DNA of 64,000 nt from the NCBI RefSeq assembly GCF_042682685.1, contig NZ_JBHUHX010000039.1, positions 60,315-124,314 on the forward strand, written 5' to 3'. The DNA is from Imhoffiella fuscus (GTDB taxonomy: Bacteria; Pseudomonadota; Gammaproteobacteria; Chromatiales; Chromatiaceae). Under the pieces are notes generated by a model, which did no database searches, was not told where the DNA came from, and saw only the letters and a program-made list of their open reading frames with translations. The position numbers and the translations under genes were made by a program. Below are positions 42,999 through 51,343 of the stretch, one piece after another (the first letter of the stretch is position 1; the number at the start of each line of letters is the position of its first letter).

Positions 42999-43790
42999 AT
43001 GAATCAAGCCCTTTGGATCGCCAAGACAGGCCTCGATGCTCAGCAAACCCGTATGTCGGTGGTCTCGAACAACCTGGCGAATGTCAATACCAACGGCTTC
43101 AAGAAAGGGCGCGCCGTTTTCGAGGACCTCATCTATCAGACCGTTCGGCAACCGGGTGCGCAGGCGACGCAGGAGGCACAGTTGCCTTCGGGACTGATGC
43201 TCGGTGCGGGTGTGCGTACAGTCGCGACCGAGAAGCTGTTTGGGCAAGGCGGGTTCGTTCAGACCGAGAACTCGCTCGACATGGCGATCGAGGGCCGCGG
43301 GTTCTTTCAAATCCTCATGCCCAACGGCGAGTTGGGCTATACCCGTGATGGAACCTTCCAGCTCAATGCGAACGGGGAGGTCGTGATGTCCAACGGCTAT
43401 GCCTTGCAGCCAGGTTTGGTGGTTCCGGAGAACACCCAAGCCATTACGGTTGGCAAGGATGGTACGGTGACGGCCCAATTGCCCGATCAGGCCGCTCCGG
43501 TTCAATTGGGCAACATTCAACTTGCGGATTTCATCAATCCGGCCGGTCTACAGCCGGTGGGAGAGAATCTCTATTTGGAGACGGCCGCATCGGGTGCCGC
43601 TCAGCAAGCCAATCCCGGTCAGAACGGTGTCGGAAGCGTCCTACAGGGTGCTCTGGAGACCAGTAACGTCAATATGGCTGAAGAACTGGTCAACATGATC
43701 GAGACCCAGCGCGCCTATGAGGTGAATTCCAAGGCCATCGCCGCAGCGGATTCCATGCTGCAGTTCGTTAACAACAACCTGGCCCGCTAG
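42999..43790 (+). CDS. flgG: Flagellar distal rod protein FlgG
   Basis: 263 residues. MNQALWIAKTGLDAQQTRMS and SNNLANVNTNGFKKGRAVFE at the N-terminus, DMAIEGRGFFQILMPNGEL in the body and LETSNVNMAEELVNMIETQR at the C-terminus are near textbook. It builds the drive shaft through the periplasm and outer membrane, surrounded by the P and L rings encoded next. Confidence 0.97.
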   Translation: MNQALWIAKTGLDAQQTRMSVVSNNLANVNTNGFKKGRAVFEDLIYQTVRQPGAQATQEAQLPSGLMLGAGVRTVATEKLFGQGGFVQTENSLDMAIEGRGFFQILMPNGELGYTRDGTFQLNANGEVVMSNGYALQPGLVVPENTQAITVGKDGTVTAQLPDQAAPVQLGNIQLADFINPAGLQPVGENLYLETAASGAAQQANPGQNGVGSVLQGALETSNVNMAEELVNMIETQRAYEVNSKAIAAADSMLQFVNNNLAR

Positions 43791-43810
43791 TTGCGCGGGG
43801 GAAGGCGGTC

Positions 43811-44500
43811 ATGAAGCGTTTTACGAGTCTCCTCTTGGTTGCGATGGCGAGTCTACCGCTCGGTGCTTGCGGTACCCTCAATCCGCCGCGTCCTGGAGAT
43901 TCGGCCGAGTATCGCCCTGTGGCGCCCATCGCCCCCGTTCCCGCCGGCGCCAACAACGGGGCCATTTTTCAGGCGTCCCAGGCTCAAGGGCTGTTCGAGG
44001 ACTACAAAGCGCGTCGGGTCGGCGATCTGGTGACGGTTGAACTGGTCGAGAAGACCGATGCCAAAAAATCGTCGGCGACCAGCACCTCGAAGGATTCAGG
44101 GCTCGACATGAGTCTTGGCGATATCTCCGTGGCTGGGCGCACCTTGGCCGGTGCCGACCTGCTGGCCGCTTCGGGAAACGGCTCGCGGACCTTCGATGGG
44201 GCGGGTGACTCCAGCCAAAGCAACTCGCTGACCGGGGATATCACCGTGACGGTCGCCGAGGTCCTGCCTAACGGCAATCTGGTCATTCAAGGCGAGAAAT
44301 GGCTGAGCATCAATCAGGGGTCGGAATACGTGCGGCTGCGCGGCATCATCCGCCCGGTCGACATCTCCACCACCAACACGGTCCAGTCGACGCAAATCGC
44401 CAACGCGGAGGTCTCCTACGCCGGTACCGGTACGTTGCGCGACAGCAATGCGCCTGGTTGGCTGACCCGTTTCTTCAACAGTCCAATCTGGCCGATCTGA
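43811..44500 (+). CDS. flgH: Flagellar L-ring lipoprotein FlgH
   Basis: 229 residues. A lipoprotein signal peptide ends in the lipobox LGAC with the modified Cys20. The L-ring domain follows: YKARRVGDLVTVELVEKTDA, SLTGDITVTVAEVLPNGNLV and LRGIIRPVDISTTNTVQST. FlgH forms the outer-membrane bushing around the rod, so the organism has a Gram-negative envelope. 26 bp before flgI. Confidence 0.97.
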   Translation: MKRFTSLLLVAMASLPLGACGTLNPPRPGDSAEYRPVAPIAPVPAGANNGAIFQASQAQGLFEDYKARRVGDLVTVELVEKTDAKKSSATSTSKDSGLDMSLGDISVAGRTLAGADLLAASGNGSRTFDGAGDSSQSNSLTGDITVTVAEVLPNGNLVIQGEKWLSINQGSEYVRLRGIIRPVDISTTNTVQSTQIANAEVSYAGTGTLRDSNAPGWLTRFFNSPIWPI

Positions 44501-44526
44501 CGCTTCGGTCTACTACTGAGCCGAGA

Positions 44527-45720
44527 ATGTCGATGAAAAGAATCCAGTCCCTTGCACTTATCGCTTGCGTGACCCTCGCTGGTCTAGCTGGTGTTGTGCA
44601 GGTACACGCAGGAAATGGCGATCCGCTCGACGAATATGGACTGAGAACGGGATCGGGAGGGAATGAGGACCTGAGCCAGGAGCGCATCAAGGATCTCGCG
44701 ACCATCGCGGGTGTGCGCAACAACCAACTGGTGGGCTATGGATTGGTCGTAGGGCTCAATGGAACCGGTGACCAGACGACTCAGTCGCCTTTCACGGTAC
44801 AGAGTCTCAAAAATATGCTGGGCCAACTGGGGGTGACCGTGCCGCCCGGCACCAATCCCCAGACCAAGAATGTCGCCGCAGTCATGATCACGGCGGATCT
44901 GCCCGCCTTCTCCAAGCCGGGACAGCAGTTGGACGTGACGGTTTCGTCGCTTGGCAACGCCAAGAGTCTGCGCGGAGGCACCTTGCTGATGACCCCGCTC
45001 AAGGGGGCCGATGGACAGGTCTATGCGATGGCCCAGGGCAATCTCACTGTTGGTGGCTTTGGCGCCGACGGTGCCGATGGGAGCCGTATCACGGTCAATA
45101 TACCGAGTGTCGGGCGCATCATGGACGGGGCAACGGTCGAACGCGAGGTTCCGAGTGGCTTCGCCAAGGGCAATTCGATGGTCCTGAACCTCAAGAAAGC
45201 CGATTTCACGACTGCCAGTCGCATGGCTGACATCATCAACCAGTATTTCGCCGACGACATCGCCCAGCCGGTCGATGCCACCTCGGTTCAGGTGCGTGCG
45301 CCGAACGATCCAGGGCAGCGCGTCTCTTTCGTCTCGCAGGTCGAGAATCTGGAGGTTGCGGTCGCCGAGCCGCCGGCGCGGGTCGTCATCAACGCGCGCA
45401 CTGGAACCATTGTGATCGGCTCCGGCGTCAAGGTGCTTCCGGCAGCCGTTTCGCATGGCAACCTGACGGTCACCATCGCCGAGAATACCGGGGTCTCGCA
45501 GCCTAATGCGTTTGGTCAGGGGCAGACCGCCGTGGTGCCGCAGAGCAATATCGACGTTAAGCAGGACAACAATCGCATGTTCCTCTTTGCGCCGGGCACC
45601 TCTTTGGGCGATATCGTCGAGGCGGTCAACGAGGTCGGCGCGGCCCCGGGCGATCTCGTCGCCATTCTCGAGGCCTTACGCGAGGTCGGTGCGTTGCGGG
45701 CCGATCTAGTCGTCATCTGA
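44527..45720 (+). CDS. flgI: Flagellar P-ring protein FlgI
   Basis: 397 residues from ATG 44527 (a second Met two codons on is an alternative); the frame is open far upstream only as a shadow of flgH. A Sec signal peptide (KRIQSLALIACVTLAGLAGV) ends near residue 28. Mature motifs: IAGVRNNQLVGYGLVVGLNG, GTGDQTTQSPFTVQSL and VARINARTGTIVIG-type text (VVINARTGTIVIGSGVKVLP). It forms the periplasmic ring in peptidoglycan with help from FlgA. Confidence 0.96.
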   Translation: MSMKRIQSLALIACVTLAGLAGVVQVHAGNGDPLDEYGLRTGSGGNEDLSQERIKDLATIAGVRNNQLVGYGLVVGLNGTGDQTTQSPFTVQSLKNMLGQLGVTVPPGTNPQTKNVAAVMITADLPAFSKPGQQLDVTVSSLGNAKSLRGGTLLMTPLKGADGQVYAMAQGNLTVGGFGADGADGSRITVNIPSVGRIMDGATVEREVPSGFAKGNSMVLNLKKADFTTASRMADIINQYFADDIAQPVDATSVQVRAPNDPGQRVSFVSQVENLEVAVAEPPARVVINARTGTIVIGSGVKVLPAAVSHGNLTVTIAENTGVSQPNAFGQGQTAVVPQSNIDVKQDNNRMFLFAPGTSLGDIVEAVNEVGAAPGDLVAILEALREVGALRADLVVI

Positions 45721-45726
45721 TTCGTC

Positions 45727-46767
45727 ATGATTCCGGCCTCCAACATTTCCAGCGCGACCCTTGGGGCGGGACTCCAAACCGGCCTCGTCAGCGACCCGTC
45801 CAGCTATCAGGCGTTGGAAAAAACCGCCAAGCAGGGGGGGCAGGCCGGACTGGAGTCTGCGGCGAGGGCGTTCGAGGCGTTGATGGTCGGACAGATGCTG
45901 AAGCAGATGCGGGCCGCTTCATTCGGTGATGGGATATTCGACTCGGAGCAAACCAAGCTCTATCAGGATCTCTACGACCAGCAGATCGCGAGCGTTATCA
46001 GTCAGGGAGACGGGATGGGGATCCGCAAGGCCCTGCTGCGCCAGCTCGCACCCCAGTTCTCAGAGGATCCCGACGAGCGTGATCCGGGTTCCTTGCGGGT
46101 GCCCGAACGTAATAAGGCGCTGAAATCTGTTTTGCGTCATCAAATTGACGCCGGTTCCTCGGTGGATGCGGGCAACGTCGAAAAGGTGGCGTCAGGGATA
46201 GCCGACGGTGTGTCGGCCTCGGCCGTCGGCCAGTTAACGGGGCAGTGGCCGCCGACTGGTCCGGAAGACTTCGTCGCCTATCTGAAGCCCTATGCCGATC
46301 AGGCGGCCGAGGCGCTCGGAATGGATACCAGCATCCTGCTCGCCCAAAGTGCGCTGGAGACGGGGTGGGGCAAGCATATTCCGCGTCACGCGGATGGAAG
46401 CAGTAGCTTCAATCTTTTCGGTATCAAGGCGGATCGGAGTTGGAAGGGTGACCGGGTCAGCGTGGGCACTCTGGAGTATCGTAACGGCGTTGCGCAGCGC
46501 GAACAGGCCAAATTCCGTGCCTATGGCGATCCGGCCGACTCTTTCGTCGATTACGTCGCCTTTCTGAGGCGCAATCCGCGCTATCGTGAGGCATTGGGAA
46601 GTACCAATGCCGAGGATTTTATCCGTGGTCTGCAGGCGGCGGGCTATGCGACCGATCCGAGCTATGCTTCTAAAGTGCTTGGGATTCGTAACCGGGTGAT
46701 GGCGCTCGGTGCTGCCGTCGAGGCTCAAGTCTCGGCGGACATGGCCGATAGTCCGAATGAGGGGTGA
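45727..46767 (+). CDS. flgJ: Rod cap and peptidoglycan hydrolase FlgJ
   Basis: 346 residues. The N-terminal rod-cap domain has AARAFEALMVGQMLKQMRAA and DLYDQQIASVISQGDGMGI. The C-terminal glucosaminidase (about 170-325) includes LLAQSALETGWGKHI with the catalytic Glu211, FNLFGIKADRSWKG and YRNGVAQREQAKFRAY. It opens peptidoglycan for the rod. The dual-domain form is typical of beta/gammaproteobacteria. 6 bp after flgI. Confidence 0.96.
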   Translation: MIPASNISSATLGAGLQTGLVSDPSSYQALEKTAKQGGQAGLESAARAFEALMVGQMLKQMRAASFGDGIFDSEQTKLYQDLYDQQIASVISQGDGMGIRKALLRQLAPQFSEDPDERDPGSLRVPERNKALKSVLRHQIDAGSSVDAGNVEKVASGIADGVSASAVGQLTGQWPPTGPEDFVAYLKPYADQAAEALGMDTSILLAQSALETGWGKHIPRHADGSSSFNLFGIKADRSWKGDRVSVGTLEYRNGVAQREQAKFRAYGDPADSFVDYVAFLRRNPRYREALGSTNAEDFIRGLQAAGYATDPSYASKVLGIRNRVMALGAAVEAQVSADMADSPNEG

Positions 46768-46848
46768 GCGGGATGTCAGGCATTTTTGGTGGATCCTGTC
46801 CCGACCGAATCCAGCGTTGCCTGGCCCTATCCTCCAAACGGTGATGTC

Positions 46849-49044
46849 ATGAGCTTACTGGGAATCGCATTGTCCGGTATCCGGGCCTATCAGACGGGTC
46901 TGTCGACCACCGGGCACAACATATCCAATGCCGCCACCGAGGGCTACAGCCGGCAACGTGTCGAGTTTCAGGCCAATAAACCAGAGTATTTTGGTGGTAA
47001 TTATATTGGGCGAGGAGTTCAGACCTCCAACATCCAGCGGTTGCAGAACGATTGGGTCGACACGGAGCTGCGGTCAAGTCGCACCGACAATGCCTATAGT
47101 CAGGTGGTGGCTGCATATGCCGAGGAATTGGATTCCTTGTTTGCCGATGAGAGTACCGGGCTTGAGCCTGTGCTCGAAAGCTACTTGAATTCTGCTCATG
47201 ATGTCGCGAGCGATCCGACCTCCATGTCTTCGCGGACCGTGATGTTGGGGGACGCTGTATCGCTGGTGGAGCGTTTCAATTCCATTGCCAAGCAGCTTGA
47301 AGAGCAAAGGGCCCTGATCAACGACCAGATCGAAACCTCCGTGGATGAGATCAACGACTATGCGACGGCATTGGCCAAACTCAATGGAAGCATTGCTTCT
47401 GCTTCCGCAACGGGCCAGGCGCCGAACGACCTGCTCGATCAACGCAGTAATCTCCTGAATCAGCTTGCAGACAAGATCGATGTCAGTTTGGTCACTCAAG
47501 AAAACGGAGAGATCAATGTCTTCATCGGTAGCGGTCAGGCCCTGGTTATGGGGTCAAACTCTAGAGAGTTGGTTGTTGAGCATCTGTCTGGAGATTTGGT
47601 CAATCCTGACATTGGTATTAAGTCTCCGACAGATGGGTCCATTTCCAGGATAACGCGCTTCATCTCGGGTGGAGAGATTGGTGGTTTGTTAGACACCCGT
47701 GAGGACCTTCTCGACAGATCACAGAACGAGCTTGGTTTGATTGGCCTGAATATCGCCTCGGCCTATAACGAACAGAATCGGCTCGGTTTGGATATGGATG
47801 GTGAGCTCGGTCAAGATATCTTTAATATGCCAAAGGTTTCCGTTAACTTCGGGCAATTGAATACGGCCACTGGAATACCGGCGGTCACGATCGAGAAGGT
47901 CTCTGAATTGACAGCCAGTGATTATCGCTTGGTCTATGGCGGTACCGACTATCAATTGCAAACGATTCCGGATGGAACAGTCGTGGCGTTGACTCCCGAG
48001 GTGGCGGGGGCGGCTGGAGGCGGAAATACGGGTACGACGGCTGTCCCAGAAATTGAAGTCACGGATACCTCCGCCTTCGATACGGGTGGCTATCGTTTGG
48101 ACTACGATGGTACAAACTATCAGCTGACGCGTTTGTCGGATAGCGCGGTGGTTCCACTAACGGCCGATCCGAGCAATCCGAATGTGCTGGTCGGCGATGG
48201 TATGAAGATCGATACCTCTGATCTCACTGGCGCCGCAGCACTCGATACGTGGGATATCCAACCGACTGGTGCCGTGATGGCTGATGGGCTCAAGATCGAT
48301 GTCTCATCGATTAGCGGAGCCGATGCCGGTGACAACTGGTTGATCCGTCCGACCCGAAATGCCGCAAGCCAGTTGTCTGTTTCTATGACGGATCCGGCAG
48401 ATCTTGCAGCGGCAGGTGCAGTCAAGGCGGAACCCAGCGAGCTCAATACTGGATCTGCTGTTATCGATAGTGTGCGTGCGCTTGATACCACGGACTCTGC
48501 GACCCTTTTCAAGGAAGCGCTCGTCACATATGACGCTGCGACAGGCTATTCGGTGAAGACGTTGGAGGATGTCGCGGGTGTGGATACGTGGGTTGATGTG
48601 GCGCCAGCGCCATTGATCAGCACAACCGATGGAATTACGACTATCAGTGCCAATGGATGGGAATTGACGGTTTCAGGAGCGCCGGCTGACCAGGATCGGT
48701 TTATCGTTAGCCGCAATGACACCTATGAAGGCGATAACCGTAACATGATCGCGATGGCTGATATTCAAGATCAGCGTCTAATCGAAGGGAAAACGACGAT
48801 TCAAGGCGGGTATACCGACATTATTGCGAGTGTGGGCACTCAAACGGAACGGGCTCAAGTTATACGCGATTCGAGTGAAAATCTGCTCGCTTCTGCCCAG
48901 GCTCGGCGAAATGCACTATCGGGTGTCAATTTGGATGAGGAAGCGGCGGACCTGATTCGCTATCAACAGGCCTATCAGGCATCGTCTCAAGTGATTTCCG
49001 TTGCTAGAACTCTGTTCGACACAATCCTCAGCGTCGTCGGTTGA
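46849..49044 (+). CDS. flgK: Hook-filament junction protein FlgK
   Basis: 731 residues from ATG 46849; an open extension to 46786 has no homology. N-terminal LLGIALSGIRAYQTGLSTTG and HNISNAATEGYSRQRVEFQ and C-terminal SGVNLDEEAADLIRYQQAYQ are the D0/D1 helices. The variable middle is large, containing two related stretches, SDYRLVYGGTDYQLQTIPDG and GGYRLDYDGTNYQLTRLSDS, that look like a duplicated surface domain. FlgN is its chaperone. Followed by flgL after 15 bp. Confidence 0.95.
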   Translation: MSLLGIALSGIRAYQTGLSTTGHNISNAATEGYSRQRVEFQANKPEYFGGNYIGRGVQTSNIQRLQNDWVDTELRSSRTDNAYSQVVAAYAEELDSLFADESTGLEPVLESYLNSAHDVASDPTSMSSRTVMLGDAVSLVERFNSIAKQLEEQRALINDQIETSVDEINDYATALAKLNGSIASASATGQAPNDLLDQRSNLLNQLADKIDVSLVTQENGEINVFIGSGQALVMGSNSRELVVEHLSGDLVNPDIGIKSPTDGSISRITRFISGGEIGGLLDTREDLLDRSQNELGLIGLNIASAYNEQNRLGLDMDGELGQDIFNMPKVSVNFGQLNTATGIPAVTIEKVSELTASDYRLVYGGTDYQLQTIPDGTVVALTPEVAGAAGGGNTGTTAVPEIEVTDTSAFDTGGYRLDYDGTNYQLTRLSDSAVVPLTADPSNPNVLVGDGMKIDTSDLTGAAALDTWDIQPTGAVMADGLKIDVSSISGADAGDNWLIRPTRNAASQLSVSMTDPADLAAAGAVKAEPSELNTGSAVIDSVRALDTTDSATLFKEALVTYDAATGYSVKTLEDVAGVDTWVDVAPAPLISTTDGITTISANGWELTVSGAPADQDRFIVSRNDTYEGDNRNMIAMADIQDQRLIEGKTTIQGGYTDIIASVGTQTERAQVIRDSSENLLASAQARRNALSGVNLDEEAADLIRYQQAYQASSQVISVARTLFDTILSVVG

Positions 49045-49059
49045 TGTCTGGAGAAGATA

Positions 49060-50361
49060 ATGCGTCTATCAACCAGTCAAATTTTCCAGTCCGGTCTCTC
49101 GGCGTTGCAGCGGGCGCAGTCGAATCTGAATCATACGAACCTTCAGATGGCGACCGGGCGACGGATTCTAACGCCATCCGACGACCCGAGTGGAGCGACC
49201 GTTTCGGTTCAACTGTCGGCGGCGATCAACTCGACGAAACAATACCAGCGTAATGTAGATTTGGCTCAGCCGCGCCTGGAGCAAGAGGAGGCGCAACTGG
49301 ATGCCTATGAGAATTACATGCAGCGTGCGCGGGAACTGATCGTCCTCGGAAATAACGACAGCTATAATCAAGCGAATCGTATGACCTTCGCTAGCGAGAT
49401 TCGTCAGCTGCGCGAAGGTCTTTTAGGTCTTGCTAACTCAAAGGATTCAAACGGCGAGTACCTGTTTTCCGGGACCGATTCGTTCGTTCAGCCCTTTGTT
49501 GTGGATGGAGACGGAAAAGTCTCCTATGTGGGGGCTGATGGCGAGGGTTCCGTGCGTAACGTAGCTATCAGCGGTACCCGGTCTATACAGGTCGGTGATA
49601 CCGGGAAGTCGATTTTTATGAATATTCCGGAGGAGAGTGGAAAGCTGATCGAAGCGCTTCCCGCTGAAGACAATACTGGTTCGCTGGTTGTTAAGGGCAG
49701 TGAAGTCACCGATTACGAAGAATATGGGAAATCTGTGGATTATGGCCCTGGCTTTGAAGGACCTAATTCCGATAGAACTTTTAATATTGAGTTCAAGCTG
49801 AATACAGTGACGAACCAAATGGAATATACGGTCTTCGATGCTGCGAGTTCGTCTGTTGTTCTGGATAAGAGCAATCAACCGATCCAGGATGTAGTTTTTG
49901 ATCCGGCTTTGCCTTTTCCTATCCAGTTCGCGGGTCGCAGCGTAACGCTTTCTGGTGTGCCCGAGGACGGGGATACGGTGACCTCTCGTCCGGCACGTTA
50001 CGTCAGCATTTTTGACACCCTGGACTCGATCGCAACGGCGTTCGAGGCCCCTCTAGCTGCTGATAGCGCGGGCAGAGAGACTCTTTCAAGAGCGGTGGAT
50101 ATTGCGTTCAAGAATATCGACTCTAGCCTCGACCGAATGAATGAAGTGAGGACTTCTGTCGGTTTGCGGCTCAGCGCAATAGATGTTCAGACAGATCTGA
50201 ATACTCAGCGGAATCTCAATCTTAATTCGACTCTATCTGATGTTCGAGATCTTGATTATGCCGAGGCAATTAGTAGATTTAAAATGGAGCAGGTTGTCCT
50301 GGAAGCCGCTCAGCAAACCTATACTCAGGTCACTAAGATGAGCCTGTTTGACTATATGTGA
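49060..50361 (+). CDS. flgL: Hook-filament junction protein FlgL
   Basis: 433 residues. Flagellin-like termini: MRLSTSQIFQSGLSALQRAQ and ATGRRILTPSDDPSGATVSV at the N-terminus, YAEAISRFKMEQVVLEAAQQ near the C-terminus. FlgL joins FlgK to the flagellin filament. Codon use in the last third is somewhat more AT-rich than earlier fli genes. It overlaps no gene; a small FliT-like gene starts 55 bp later. Confidence 0.95.
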   Translation: MRLSTSQIFQSGLSALQRAQSNLNHTNLQMATGRRILTPSDDPSGATVSVQLSAAINSTKQYQRNVDLAQPRLEQEEAQLDAYENYMQRARELIVLGNNDSYNQANRMTFASEIRQLREGLLGLANSKDSNGEYLFSGTDSFVQPFVVDGDGKVSYVGADGEGSVRNVAISGTRSIQVGDTGKSIFMNIPEESGKLIEALPAEDNTGSLVVKGSEVTDYEEYGKSVDYGPGFEGPNSDRTFNIEFKLNTVTNQMEYTVFDAASSSVVLDKSNQPIQDVVFDPALPFPIQFAGRSVTLSGVPEDGDTVTSRPARYVSIFDTLDSIATAFEAPLAADSAGRETLSRAVDIAFKNIDSSLDRMNEVRTSVGLRLSAIDVQTDLNTQRNLNLNSTLSDVRDLDYAEAISRFKMEQVVLEAAQQTYTQVTKMSLFDYM

Positions 50362-50416
50362 TATAGTGTTTTGGTCGTGGTTTGTGTTGTGCTGCTCAAA
50401 GAGATTGAAATTTATA

Positions 50417-50770
50417 ATGGCCAGTCTTTCGCGTTTAATCGCTGATCTGAATGCCGCTACGCTGCAGATGCGAGATGCGGCGCTTGGTGATGATTGGGTG
50501 ATGGTAAAAAGAATTCAGAAGCAGCGTGCCTTAATGGTTCAGGGGATTATTGATTGTGGATCTTTAGGTGAAACTGATCGGGTTCTGTTAGATCAGCTGA
50601 AATCAATTCGTGAAATTGAGCATTGCGTTTCTATGAAGGCAACCCGTAGAAAGGGGGCGCTGGGGCGATCGTTAGAAGATCTGCGGGCCGGATCTAAAAA
50701 AGGGGGAGGGAAAAAACGCTCGGTGGATTCTGCTTACGGGGTTGTCGCTGTCAAGAAATTGTCTGGCTGA
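50417..50770 (+). CDS. Small FliT-like helical protein
   Basis: 117 residues from ATG 50417; the open frame extends to 50348 but has no ribosome binding site support. It is wholly helical and charged: LIADLNAATLQMRDAALGDD, WVMVKRIQKQRALMVQGII and a basic tail LRAGSKKGGGKKRSV ending SAYG. The D-W...Q..R.L pattern and the tail resemble FliT-type flagellar chaperones, which bind FliD, but similarity is low. No fliD or fliS is nearby. Base composition is more AT-rich than its neighbours. Function inferred only from shape and place. Confidence 0.5.
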   Translation: MASLSRLIADLNAATLQMRDAALGDDWVMVKRIQKQRALMVQGIIDCGSLGETDRVLLDQLKSIREIEHCVSMKATRRKGALGRSLEDLRAGSKKGGGKKRSVDSAYGVVAVKKLSG

Positions 50771-50819
50771 AACCGATTTCGACGTCGGATGTTCGGGTTC
50801 TAAGGCTCCCTCGGTTTTC

Positions 50820-51172
50820 TGTCTTCCAAGGCTTGTGGTCTCATGACAATCCGGTGTCCCACCATGCATCCAGGCTTAGTCGCCGCTGACGTTGATCTCC
50901 AATGTTGCGCACAGCTCGGAACGCGTGCACAGTCCATCCTTTGCTCAGCAATCCAGGTGGACTTCACAGAACATCCCGTGCGAAGTACGCTGCCGTTTTT
51001 TCGATCTCAAGCTCACGCTTGAGTCGCGTATTTTCGGCGCGTCAGCACCGAGCGTTCTTCCATCTCCTTGGGCGCCACTTTGAGCACGCCAGGAGCGTCC
51101 TGCTTGCCATCCTTCACACACGCTCGTCTGCTCCTTGAGCTCGGCCGTGTACTCCTGCGTCGGAATCTTCAT
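50820..51172 (-). pseudogene. Decayed IS3-family transposase remnant
   Basis: Read on the minus strand from ATG 51172: MKIPTQEYTAELKEQ is the start of an IS3-type OrfA. A frame change gives VKDGK. In a third frame RAENTRLKRELEIEKTAAYF followed by ARDVL and a stop is the OrfA C-terminus; the central helix-turn-helix part appears deleted. OrfB then opens with VKSTWIAEQR and, after another frame change, LCATLEINVSGD. At least three shifts or deletions make it inactive. The 573-bp stretch 50771-51343 holds no other gene; no clear terminal inverted repeats were found. Confidence 0.82.
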
Positions 51173-51343
51173 CTCCAGTGTGATTGACAGTCTACGCCAC
51201 CGTTAGGACGGCTGAATTTCGAAGGGAACTCGCTCCCAAAATGACATCATGAGCACGGTGGCACTCCGCTCCGATCGATATCGACAAATGTTTGGGCATG
51301 AATAAGATACTTGCCAACCCAAGGTAGCCTCGAAGATTCCACC

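Noticed and set aside
50892..51138. Plus-strand frames of 63 and 78 codons
   Set aside because: Opposite-strand shadows of the IS3 remnant.
51270..51300. TGGCACTCCGCTCC near 51260-51275 as a sigma-54 promoter for the giant gene
   Set aside because: The -24 part is good but the -12 part lacks the essential GC, so I do not call it.
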